From Scalesia atractyloides (lineage: Eukaryota; Streptophyta; Magnoliopsida; Asterales; Asteraceae), in assembly GCA_947069175.1 (NCBI GenBank), contig CAMTDV010000028.1:66882157-66946156 (forward strand): a DNA stretch of 64,000 bases, in the 5' to 3' direction. The number at the start of each line of letters is the position of its first letter. Within the stretch, counting starts at the first letter, position 1. Under the pieces are notes generated by a model. It did not search any database. It was not told the origin of the DNA and was given only the letters and a program-made list of their open reading frames with translations. A program made the translations under genes and the position numbers. This document shows, piece after piece, positions 43,979-55,426 of this stretch.

Positions 43979-46950
43979 AATGGAGATCGTTCAAAACACA
44001 TAAAATTTCCAATGGAACCTCGATAGTTGAGTATTGCCGGATAAGTAGGTGTTCCCTTTGAACTTTCCGTTGTGAAGCATATTTAGTCTCCTAGCGGGTT
44101 GTAGATGCGAGGTTTGTAGACGCGATGTCCTTGAACAAATCCCCATTTGTGTAGATGACAATACACTTCACATAATACTCTCCTTAGCCGGGTCATCCCC
44201 TCGTAGTTGTGTCCAATTATGGTCGTGGATACTTTCCTGGTTCTGCGAGAACTATAGGAATTGTGCCCCCAATTCCATTCGAAGCAACCCCACTTCTCTC
44301 TAACATAGGTGATTCTCCTTAAATCATTAAAAGCATCATGGTTACCATGATTATGCAAAATCATTTACCACATAATATGCTTAGTCTCACAATTTGTCAC
44401 TGAATTTCATAGGAATGAACTAGGACATATTTAAACACCCTTTTATCGTTTAGGGGGTATATATAACCATATATACTAGCTTATGCATATCAGCTATGCC
44501 CCCACAGTGATCACCCTTAGGCATACGAATTCGTTGTCCTATTAAACTTAGATATTGGGATCTCCAGTCAACTAAGTTAGGTTTCCTTCACACACCCTTT
44601 TTCCATAGGCTTTAGTCTCATTCCACAACTTGATCTCTAATAAACCCTCAAGTTGTTGGATTCATAACATTATCTTTGTCATTAACAAGTCACTGAAGAT
44701 AACTTTGCAGATAAGATCAATTGTCATGACGTGTTCGTAACTCGAAAGTTAACATTGTCTAGTGTCAATTTCTAAGACTATAACCTCAGTGGCCACCTGA
44801 ATGTGGTTACAATATTTGTCTTAGAATGATACATTTATAATTTAAGGCAAACACATCTCCATTATGCACTATGACCTTTGTGTCTTACACTTAGTCGTCT
44901 GTATGCAATGTTAGATTGGATTCTTACTGCCAAATATTATGGTACAAATGTAAGACACCTCCACATTTAAGTGTTATCGAATAACATCCAGATGGAGTAA
45001 TGAAAACCATTTCTACATACCCTTATAGGGTTGTTTTTTAATGGATCTCTCCCCACATTTCTTGCCATTTGATCAACATTTCCGTAACTTCACTTATGAT
45101 GACCGTTATACACATATGATTGAACAAGATCAACCTAATTGTATTAGTGAATTTAATCAAATTGCATTAGCTTACATAAGTTGACCAAAGCAATGCCATT
45201 GTCATAAATTTGTCACCAACTTAGAATGATTCCTTTTTACCATATAGAATAAGCCTAGACAATGAGTTCTCCTCATTAGCTTTTTGAACAAACTCTTCAA
45301 AAGTTATATGTCTTTTCCTTATAATGAATGAAAATTATCCCTCAACTTTGTCTATACACAAATTCTTTTTGTGTTCATACACATTTGAATGTTTAGAGTT
45401 AATTAGTCTCTGTCAAGACCCATAATTAACCAAGTACTAGTCTTGCATGTTTTAGACTACAATACTTTAGCTTATGAGCAGAAGATGCATTATTCTAATT
45501 CTTCACAGCCTTAAGGATATAAAATATCACTTTGCAACATTCATCCCTTGTTAAGACAAAATAATGAGATTTATTTATAATCTTAAAACATCAATATTTA
45601 GGAAGGTTTCACAAATTATTGTATATAGCACATAGCTAAATTTTATCATTCAATTAAGGAACATAAGTTGTTTACCTTTGATCTCCAACGCTTTACCATT
45701 GACTCATAAGGACTTAAATACAAGTCTTAATACAAGTCACTTGGTAAACACATTCATCACCAATAAGATGAATGTTCCCCATCTACAATCACTATTATGT
45801 GTGAGATAAAGTCAACTAGATCGACACTCAACAACATTGCATTCATAATTTTGCCATAAGTGATTTGCACACGTCTATTTTTATTCATTAGGAGATATGC
45901 ATATTTAGGATGCTCTCCCAAATGAAGGTAAAATCTCCATATAGTTCTAACAATAAACAAGTGGTAGACGCATCTACGCATAGATCACTAGGAACATATC
46001 TCGCTAGATTTATTAAAGGTATATAATAACATATAGTACTTTCTCTTTCATATGTTAGAATTCACACTTGTGAATTTTTTAATGACTCCTAACGAATTAT
46101 GTCGACATGAATCTCGTTTGTGTATTTCATCTCAATACACTCAGTACGTTCTTTCATTAATCTCTCATGATATGGTTATACATTTGATGTTTCATATTTG
46201 ACTTTTAGTCAATGCAACAACTCTCAAGTTGTTTATATCCAAATATTTTCATGTGCTATCTGTTTAAAGCCATATTCTTTTAAACAATGTATAGTTGACG
46301 TTATAATTACTTTTCACAAAAATAATTTATACGTCACAAACATTAGTGATTTATTTTTTTGTAAAAAATTGCATGTGTTATCCGAAGATATTGAACACAA
46401 AACAATATAATACATTGAAAACTGAATTATAAGTGTCAGACACTTTTGAAATTTAAACGGAAGCATGACGATATGTAGACATCAAATATCAAAGTGCTTT
46501 TATATTCAACACTTTATAATCTGACCAAAATCTTCTCAACGATATCGTCCGATGGCATCTCTTGAGATACTTCCTCAATAAGACTCCATGCACTTGTAAG
46601 TACAATTTTCTCATTTTATCTTGAAACTTTAAACTTGGACAATTCTACATAAAACAACACCAAGTTGTTACAAAGACTACATTAAGTAGTGAACTTGAAC
46701 AACTAAATTTGTTCACAACAACACCAAGTTGTTTTCCACCAAATAATATCCATGAGATTGTTACTTTGTTCACCATATGCTACTTCTAAAAAGAATAGCA
46801 AACCATTTGAATTATCAGTACTATGCAAAACTTTGTTTTAAAAATCACTCTAAAACATTTACTTAGTTTTGCAATATACTATACTAATAATATCAACGAT
46901 TTCTCATCATTTTTATTGCACACATAGGCAATTAAATGTTTACATAAAAC
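43979..46950 (-). other. LARD-like interior, left part
   Basis: No coding motif recognised. A 93-residue minus ORF (44083-44364) looks spurious. Three short hairpins with stem AACAAC/GTTGTT occur near 46209, 46653 and 46720. Confidence 0.45.
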
Positions 46951-46958
46951 ATTTCTAT

Positions 46959-48560
46959 AACACCCCAACTTCCAAGTACTAGTTAATATAAATTAGAAAT
47001 GAATTGTTAGCTGCTAATAATGTAAGTGCCAAACTTGAAGGGCATTAGTGACTAAGTGGAAAGTTGAAATAATAAAAACAAAAATTAAACACAAACACAC
47101 ATATCAGATATGTGTGTGTGTCGACCTAGCAAGGGAAGAACAATGAAAAGCCCTTGTTAACACAAAATCTGCCAAATCAAAAGAGAATTGAAGCTTGAAT
47201 TCATGCATGTTTTAAGAATTTTGCTCACATAGGTGTTCCTAACATCAAGTAAGTTGAATTTCAGGATTTAATGGTTTTTTATGAAGTGGGTTATGTATAA
47301 TCCATAAAGATAGTATGAAATTGAACATGAATGTTAGTTTATAACAATGTGTAGAAGTTGTAATGTACTTGATTTCGACTATATTGATGATTTAGGATTA
47401 AACGCATTTTGTAATTGAAGAATGATGAAGTTTAGTTATATTTATGTTTAAATTAGAGTAATGTTGAAGTTGAAATTGTGTTATGAAAGTATTTTAATGG
47501 ATGATTTGATATAAAACATATAATACATGATTATGACAATAATTTATAAAGAATTGTATGGTTATGTAAATCCATAGATGAACTAGGAAGAATGTGCTTG
47601 AATTGCTTGTATGCCATGTTTAATTGATGGTACGCACACCACATATTCGATGAAATGCCTTGAAATGGATTAGTTGGGTTTTAACGCTAAAACTTGTTAA
47701 ATCAATAAATTAGTATGGAAATGGAATTATATGCGGCTAAATAACGTCATAATCGAAAGTCGAAGTATGAGTATGAGTATGTAATGAATATGATAGAAGC
47801 TAAACATGTGATGTTGCACCTTATAGGATTGAAGAAAGAAGGAGATACAAGCCAACCGAAAGCACTCGAAACACAAGATCGCGGTAAGTTCAGATGAACT
47901 TCGTTTACTTTTAATATGAGTAGGGTGATAATTTCGTTATATTGATTATATTTGAAAGTGGTAGTATAGATATAGCAACTTTGTTGAGTTGGACTTGAAG
48001 CATTGATTAGAAATGAGAAAGTAAGAGATATGTTTAGATCCGCTACTAACGTATGAGAATGGATAGAGATACTTGAATATTGTTTTGAGAATGATATGAT
48101 TCATTGTCAATTGAGCTAAGGCGAACGAATTGCCATTAGAATGAAATAGTCATTATGTTGACTTGATGCAAATGGGTCAAACAATTCCATGATACTAATG
48201 AATGTAATTTAAGTGATTGTTGATACATACTTACTAATTGTGTTTTTTTTTGTAATGTGAATGATAGGCAAATCACATGTTTAAATTGGCGAGCTGGGAC
48301 GAACACATCTTAATGCCCTTAAGGCGCTTCCGGTTATGTTTGAACATCAAACGGGTCAAAACTCCTTTAGACTTAAAAATGAAAACTTTGTAGTTGGGTC
48401 TTTTGTAAGTATTATAAATTGATATTGTGGTTTGGTAAGTTGGTTTTAATGTTATTAAGAAGGTTTTGACGATAACGAAAGTAAAACTAATCTTAAGGGT
48501 AATTTGGTCAAAATTCATGTTTCGAAGGCAATGTTTTGAAATTTTTGGCATTGTGACTTT
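46959..48560 (+). repeat. Possible solo LTR
   Basis: Begins TATAACACCCCAAC and ends near GGCATTGTGAC, termini reminiscent of Ty3/gypsy LTRs. It is non-coding throughout. No clear target duplication, so tentative. Confidence 0.35.
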
Positions 48561-48641
48561 TATGGAATTTGGCATTTCAATTTCTATTCATTATGGCTTA
48601 TATAATGAACAATCATCTAACCTTGTATTTGTGATACATAT

Positions 48642-49830
48642 TTTCTAACACACGGTTAGAAATTTAAGTCATTTTATATATATAAAACCATGACCATTTG
48701 GATTTAAAAATCACAAATTAAAGTTAGTAATAAATCCATACAACAACACCATCACTTTATGGTGATTTAATTCTTGAAGCAATCAAACACCAACTTCAAT
48801 ATATGACTTTTTATTTCTAAACCATGTAAAATATTAATGTGTTTATATTCACTTAAATCAACTCTACAACAAACTACTTATATAAAATGCTTATATAAAA
48901 CATTTCAAAGCGTTTGTATTCTAACCATTTTTAACAATCATGTTAAAATGAAAAAAAATCTAACACGCACGTTAGAAATATTAACATTTCCACTAAATAT
49001 TAATTCGCCTTGTTATAAACACAAATATGGTTCATATAAATAAGTCACTTCTAATACACATATTAAAAATAAACAACTAAAAATTGCTTCCAAACAAACA
49101 CTTTTCATTAACCGTTTCTAACACGCATGTTAGAAAACAAATGATTACAAAAATCATTTGCATTTTTTTATAAACTGTTTCTAACACTTTTCATGAACAG
49201 TTTCTAACACACATGTTAGAAGAGAAATGATTACAAAAATCATTTGCATTTTTTATAAACTATTTCTAACACTTTTGTTAGAAATAAACAATTACAAAAA
49301 TTATTATAATCTTACCAATAAATATGTTCTAACATACTTGTTAGAAATAAATGATTATAATAATACATTATCATACCAATAGGTTCTAACAAGCTCGTTA
49401 GAAATAAACGATTACAACAATCGTTATAAAATATATCAGTTTATATATAAAACTCAATTCTAACACGCTCATTTAGAAATATATGACTACAAAAATCATT
49501 ATAAGGCATATTAGTTTATATTAAATACATATAAACAAGTCTAACACTCGTGTTAGAATCACTAAAGTTTGTGCTATAAATCCATAGGTTGATAAAGAGT
49601 CCACTTTAAATAGAGACGTAAATAGAGACATAAAACTCTAAAATAAGTAACATAAAACTCTTATTTAAAGACATTAAAATTCTACTCCAAGAGAATTTAA
49701 GTTTACAAAAAACGTATGGTATCTCTCAATAATTCCGGTCTAAACACACAAGTTAGAGAAATTAAACTGTTTACAAAAAACGTATGGTTTACACTAATAA
49801 ACTCGTTCTAACACAAAGATTAGAAAAAAT
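48642..49830. repeat. Array of alternating short hairpins
   Basis: About a dozen copies of a palindrome with stem TTCTAAC/GTTAGAA and a variable 6-8-nt loop. Examples lie near 48643, 48959, 49115, 49201, 49263, 49326, 49383, 49458, 49538 and 49805. Between several of them is a second palindrome, AATGATT/AATCATT or AACGATT/AATCGTT, around ACAAA or ACAAC. Spacing is about 55-90 bp in the dense part. Confidence 0.8.
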
Positions 49831-50095
49831 TAACGATACCAAAATTGTTTCAAAACCAAACGTTTGAACCCAAACTATTCGTTTTGTACTACGGTATAGG
49901 ATTTAAGATTGTATCTCAATCTCAATAAACCCAAACACAACAAGTTGTACTACATACATATTTCTCAACAAAATATTTATAAGATCAAATCTCTAAATTT
50001 TTTTTTTTTGTTATAAATCCTTTCTTGAACCCAATATCCTTATAAATAAAATTTTTAAGATTGTAGCAACAATCTCACGAAATATGTTTTAAGAT

Positions 50096-50942
50096 TGTAA
50101 TACATGGGTCACAATTATAACAAAAATTATATATATAAATATAAAAATTGTAAAGGTACTCTCTTTACATAATTTTGAGAAATTGTAGTACTCGTACCGT
50201 GTAGAAATCCATACAAAATTAAATATGAAATAAAACATATTTAAATAAATCGATTCAAATAGTTCTCTTTGAAAAGATCTTGAGAAGCGTCTTCTTGTAC
50301 AATTTCCACTACGAGATCTTGAACCGCGTCTCCTTGTGTAATCGTTCTTGGCTGCAAAAAAATAAACAAATTGATGTTGACGGTTTTGGCTGAGGCACGT
50401 GTTCAACACGCTTCCTTAAAACAGATTCCGTGCCTCTAATAAAGACGACACGTCTGTTTCCAGGGTACAACAGCCGAAGCAGTATGTACTGTCGGAGATG
50501 GCTCACGTGCCCGAGGTTACACTGGATAAAAATTATAGGGTTAGAACTTGTGGATATTATGATACGAAGGTGATGAAATCGTATAGAGAAAACATATTTC
50601 TTTAAGTACCCAACACATGCGTCTTCAAGTATTTATTCTTTCCAAGAACTCTCCATATATTCATGTACATTCTTGTATCCCTTCTCTTGTAATTTTTCTA
50701 GCATTTTTCTCTATCTCAAAATGAGACACATAGCCTACTATTTTTACAAGAGTTGAGAATGAGTGAAAAGTCTCACTTAATTAGTTATTTTATTTAGACT
50801 TAAACGCTAATAATAACAAATAAATTGACATAAAAACTCTACTTAAGAGTTTATCATCCATATGAAGAGTCTAGTAAATAATTATAATTTCACTAAATTG
50901 ATATCCGTTTACATTACATAAATTTCACATATTTTTCCAACG
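50096..50942 (-). repeat. Right long direct repeat (putative 5' LTR)
   Basis: Starts TGTAATACATGGG and ends near TTTTCCAACG. Divergence from the left copy is spread evenly. The short ORFs across it are not conserved between the copies. Confidence 0.68.
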
Positions 50943-51186
50943 CTTTGTAGAAATTAGATATCATCTCATGAGGCTGTTGCCATCACCTTTTTTATCCATA
51001 GAATTTCTTCTTTTTTATTACTTGTCTCGACATATTGGTATAGAGGTAAGAAGCTTATGAGATATACAATAACATATTGTTAAGGCCTAAGTGCTACTAC
51101 GTACTTCTGGAGTACACTCTTTATCGTTGGAGTATGAAACTAAAGAGAAAAGAAACCAATAAAAGATCAACAATTGATCTTGAAAT

Positions 51187-51390
51187 TTAAATATCTAGAG
51201 GATGAACTAAGAGCAATTTAATGTAATATATAATTTCTTCTCCGGCATGTGTGTAGCTACCATTGACTTCATAAATCCTGAAACTTAAATAATAGAGGAT
51301 GAACCAAGAGCGATTTAATGTAATACATCATTTCTTTTCCTGCATGAGTGTAGCCATCGTTGACTTTATAAATTACATCACACACACACG
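51187..51390 (-). repeat. Tandem copy of the TPS C-terminal tail
   Basis: Two diverged units of about 100 bp, 51290-51390 and 51187-51289. The first encodes NDGYTHAGKE with YIKSLLVHP, the second GSYTHAGEE with YIKLLLVHPLDI and a stop at 51187-51189. Confidence 0.75.
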
Positions 51391-52094
51391 CGCAAGTTTA
51401 ATTGCTGGCATAAGTAGATGGAACGGGATTTTTGTAGGTCTGAGGGATTCTTGATTGATAACTTCCCATGCATCTTCTATCTTTTGTGAGATGAATTCAT
51501 ACGCATCCTTCTCGGATGCACCCATCTCGTTTAAGTAGCACTCGATGCTTCAAGCTGCATGTCCTCTTTCTTTTTCCTCCTGAAATGTTTACATATGTTA
51601 TCACACAATACTAGTATAGAGTTTTACTTACACTGGACTCTTGAATATACATATACAGAACATGTATATAAGGTGTATGGTCAAGGATACCACACTTTTT
51701 TGTGTGTTACGTATGTTAACGTTTTTGTGGTCAAGAACACTGACCTCTTGATTTTTGAATGCGGACCTCAGTATACCCCAAACATTTTATTCTTAAATTT
51801 TTAACCCATTAAATATCAAAATATGAGCCCATATACTTTCCAGAAAATCAAGCCTAAAATATTATCGGGTGTTAATATTCACACGTCTCTTCTTTCTATC
51901 TCTCTCTACACATAAAGGGTGTGGGAATAAGATTTAGTGGTGGGGAAATAATAAGAGCCATTATTAATCCGTTTGTATCAAATTAACGAATTTAAATACT
52001 TTCATCCATTTAAAAATCCTTGTTACAAATTACCCATTTACCTTTCTTTTAAGCATTGTATTTAAAGAAAAGTAAACCTAAAAATTTACCCTTA

Positions 52095-52236
52095 ACCCCA
52101 CAGTAGTAATCGACCAGCATGATAGTTCACCTATTCGACATTATCGGCCAAAAGCCTTACTCAACCCCACCGTAGTATTTGACCAGCATGATAGTTCACC
52201 TATTCGACATTATCGGCCCAAAACCCTTACTCAACC
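52095..52236. repeat. 72-bp tandem duplication in TPS intron 6
   Basis: Two nearly identical copies around GATAGTTCACCTATTCGACA, inside the 727-bp intron between exons 6 and 7. Confidence 0.9.
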
Positions 52237-52992
52237 CCAACTCCTAATATCGACCTAGCCCCACGGTACTTACGAATCAGTCAACATGTATATGTGTGTG
52301 TACTACCTTGTGGGTGGTAATATCATCCATGAGCCTTAAAATGTAGCATGAAGCTTTCACAATAGGAGGATATGTGGCGGCCCATTTAAAGGTATCTTCA
52401 GTGATCATATGATCATCCCTACCAACATAAGATCTCGCTATCATCAAGCCGTAGCCACAAGTCACCATTGAAACCGACATGCACTCCTCCAGAGTTGGTA
52501 TGTGCCCCTCTTTTAACCATTTTGCTTCCACTAAGCAGTTTCGAGTTGCCTCTTGTGCCTGTGGCGAGATGAGATGATAGCACATCCTTTATTAGTTGTT
52601 AATTAGGCAAGACATACATTTAAAAGTTAAATTAATTATTAATTGCACAATCAAAAGTTGATACGTAACATATATACCATCTTCACTACATAGTGGACGT
52701 GGTGTGCTTTTCCTTCCTTTGAAAGTAATTCCTCCATTTCTTGGTGATGGCTCAAGAGTTGTTGATATATTAGCTTCATATATTCTGGAAGCATATCCAA
52801 GCAGCTTAGTGACCATCTAGACAATATACAAGTAACATATAATTATCATACTATATAATTAACAAATTAAAGCGAGCTATATCAGTATACAAGAATAATA
52901 TATACCGGCGGATACCTTTGAACAATGTGAGTAAAGATCTCGAGTTCTTCATAAGTACCATAATTATCATACGTGTCATCTAAAATGACTAA

Positions 52993-53300
52993 CCAAATGC
53001 AAGATTTGATCAAGAACATTCTAGTACGCGCATGTTGAGGTTCGAATAGATTGCTAGTATCCAAAAGTAGCCTTCTATCAATCCGTCTCGAACGTAAGGA
53101 AGTTTGTTTTCCAGGTCCAAGGCCTTCCACCATCTGATAGAAATGACCAAATGCAAGATTTGATCAAGAACATTCTAGTACGCGCATGTTGAGGTTCGAA
53201 TAGATTGCTAGTATCCAAAAGTAGCCTTCTATCAATCCGTCTCGAACGTAAGGAAGTTTGTTTTCCAGGTCCAAGGCCTTCCACCATCTGATAGAAATGA
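52993..53300 (-). repeat. Exact 154-bp tandem duplication in TPS exon 4
   Basis: 52993-53146 and 53147-53300 are identical. The unit covers the end of intron 3 with its CTATCAG acceptor and the first part of exon 4, including the one-base deletion. There are therefore two acceptors, at 53288-53289 and 53134-53135. Confidence 0.97.
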
Positions 53301-54348
53301 TCAGTGACAAATCAGTAAAACACATATAGAACTTAACATATATTAACCTTGTATTTGCATGCTACATATATACTTGCAAATTTGGCTAAGCTCCTTCTTG
53401 TGCATCGATTGGAGCACGTTAAAATCAGACTTTGCAAGCTTCAGTAAGACCTCATTGTGGAAAGCATCTTGTCGGTAAATAGGTATGTAATGCACGGCCT
53501 CTAGCCATGGCAACCTTTTCCTGAGTGGCCACTATAGTGCTTGCTGTATTTGGCTTCTTAATAAAGAGTCACAAGAAGGATCCTTTGCTATGATAGCAAG
53601 GTGAGTTTTCGTGAACTCGAGGGCATCGTCTAGTACTTCTTCGCCTTCCACCCTCATATATGATGCTTTATACAAAGCAAGCATTCCTTGAGCATCATCA
53701 CATAAGGATTCCTTAAAACGTCCCTCCTCATCCATATGGTTTTTGAATATTCCTGTAATATGGAAGTCCTCATCTTAGTGTTAACAGTAAGATTATCGGG
53801 TTGATCATGATATTCTAATAGTTATCTTAAAAGAGTGCATGAGATATCATTTTCAAGTGTCACTGTGAAGTAGTTATACGTTCTAAACTCGTAACGAACT
53901 ACCTGATGAAATGTTGAAGCCTTGTTGTCGAAGGAGTCGGAACCAAAGAGAAATATTTTGTAGGTTGTCTTCATCAATCCATTTGTCGCCATATGTAACA
54001 TAGATATGTTGCAAGGCTTCCTCAGTCTGCTTTTCGAAATGATAGGCTATTCCAAGTCGTTGGAGTACGTCAATAAGTTGTATCAACTCCATATGTTGCA
54101 GTGATTCATTAGAGCAAGCTTTGATCATTAGCTCTTTTCTGACTTCTTTGAGCTCTTCAACTACTTTTTTCTCAGTAACTAGATCTTCTGGCTGCATGTA
54201 CAAAAGAACTAAAAAGATGATTTTCTCATTATAAATGGACAATTAAGCAATACATTAGTAGTGATAGAAAACCTCATCAAATGTAAGAAATTGACCCCCA
54301 CCATATGCTAGGACTTAAATTCACAGTGTTGCGAATAACATCCTGCAT

Positions 54349-54764
54349 CGTGCAACTATTCCGGTGGTAAGAGAGAGGAAGAAAAGGAAGCACTAGAAAT
54401 CGGAATGGGACATCTTAAAATCCTTGTAAGGGTAGGCTATTAGGCTTTGAAAATTTTGAAATCAAGTGAAGCAAATATGTAGGCAATGCAACTTGTTGGT
54501 GTGCATCCAATTTGGCGTCAAGTTGTCGACAACTCTTCTGGCAAAGGCATGTGTTTCTGTTTCTTAGACATTATCACCAGATAGCATCTTGTGAATGAAG
54601 ATCAAGTCCTCTTTAGTTTAGACTGACACGGTTTGCATAGACATTATCAGTATTCTTCTTCCCCTATGCAGGGCCGCTACTCTCGGTAGGCATTGTTTTC
54701 TCATCTGTACTTAAGGGACAAAATTGGTGGGTTGGAGATTGAGTAATTAGTTACAATGGGTTGG
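54349..54764 (-). other. Upstream region of the TPS pseudogene
   Basis: No clear TATA box or ORF. In sense this is where the promoter would lie. Confidence 0.4.
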
Positions 54765-54772
54765 TTTGGGTT

Positions 54773-55083
54773 AGGGATGAGCATTTGGTATCAAATACCG
54801 TACCATACAATACCGATACCAATTCGGAAAATACCGTACCGAAATTTTTCGGTACCGGATTCGGTATCCACTTTTTGGCATTTTCGGTATCGATACTTTT
54901 GGGTCGGTACCGGTTCGGTACGGTAGCGGTGAAATACCGAATTTTACCTTCAAATACCGACACCGTACCAATAGCTGTACCATACCGTACCGTACCAAGA
55001 TTTCGTATCGGTATCCAGTTTTGACGGAATTCAATATCGGTATTTTCGGGATTGGTACGGTATCGGTATCATGTTCATCCCTA
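54773..55083. mobile_element. hAT-type MITE
   Basis: 311 bp with inverted ends TAGGGATGARCAT and a perfect 8-bp duplication, GTTTGGGT (54765-54772 and 55084-55091). The interior is rich in CGGTACCG and ATACCG motifs on both strands, giving long spurious ORFs. There is no transposase. Confidence 0.92.
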
Positions 55084-55106
55084 GTTTGGGTCAATAGTGG
55101 ATCTTA

Positions 55107-55403
55107 GAGCATCCACAATGATCCCTCTATCTTCGTGTGAGTGTAGCCTCTATATTTTTTAAAGTGGTTGTAAATGTTGTGAGTGGAGATAGAGAAAAAA
55201 ATATTGTTTATCAGTAAATTTGGAGGAGATATTGTTCACCTTTATCATTTTTTAATTTTTTTTGAAATGGTTGTAAGTGAAGGATAGAGAAAACGTAATA
55301 ATAAAAGTATAAAACATATTATTTAATTGAAAAGTAGAGAGAAATGATAGTGTTTTTGTAGTGTAATTGTAAAGATGGAGTAAGAGCTTTGATTGAGAAT
55401 GTC
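55107..55403. mobile_element. Probable PIF/Harbinger (Tourist-like) MITE
   Basis: 297 bp with imperfect inverted ends (GAGCATCCACAATGATC against GACATTCTCAATCAAAG) and TTA on both sides (55104-55106, 55404-55406). Non-coding. Confidence 0.6.
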
Positions 55404-55426
55404 TTATTTGTTCATCTTTTACTTTA

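Larger units (their letters stand above)
43102..50942 (-). mobile_element. Candidate non-coding LTR retrotransposon (LARD-like)
   Basis: Two direct repeats of about 865 and 847 bp (43102-43966 and 50096-50942), roughly 90% alike by eye, enclose 6.1 kb without gag or pol. In minus orientation the left repeat begins TGTTGGAAATTTATG and is preceded by the purine tract CATGTGGGGGGT, which fits a 3' LTR. I could not find a primer-binding site or target duplication, so the element is old or the call is wrong. The interior holds a possible solo LTR and a hairpin array. Confidence 0.55.
51187..54348 (-). pseudogene. TPS-a sesquiterpene synthase, broken
   Basis: Seven exons can be placed by splice sites: 54348-54273, 54191-53903, 53752-53374, 53133-52916, 52816-52678, 52558-52307 and 51579-51269. 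Lengths of 379, 218 and 139 nt for exons 3-5 fit the canonical plant TPS pattern (219 minus one base for exon 4). There is no plastid transit peptide; the product starts MQDVIRNTVN. Motifs seen are LGIAYHFE, the DDTYD metal-binding motif in exon 4, an NSE/DTE-like MDDITTHKEE across exons 6-7, and YIKSLLVHP at the end. Lesions are an extra base in exon 1 (about 54296-54305), TAG at 53532-53534, a one-base loss in exon 4 (about 53045), RDR changed to RDG, TGA at 51550-51552 and two extra bases in a GT run (about 51374-51389). The enzyme would have cyclised farnesyl diphosphate in the cytosol; the product cannot be told. Confidence 0.92.

Noticed and set aside
48642..49830. CRISPR-like array
   Set aside because: Repeats are short imperfect palindromes with variable loops in plant nuclear DNA, and no cas genes are present. 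CRISPR arrays have long constant repeats and unique spacers.
43102..50942. Tandem segmental duplication in place of an LTR element
   Set aside because: The repeats end at a TGTTGG-type terminus beside a purine tract and the interval lacks genes, so an LTR origin is somewhat more likely. It is not excluded.
52877..53287. Two separate genes sharing an identical start ([10 protein letters not shown])
   Set aside because: Both are shifted readings of the duplicated TPS exon 4; the correct frame begins [16 protein letters not shown].
54751..55094. Three overlapping ORFs rich in Tyr, Arg and Val
   Set aside because: They arise from ATACCG/CGGTAT repeats inside the hAT MITE.
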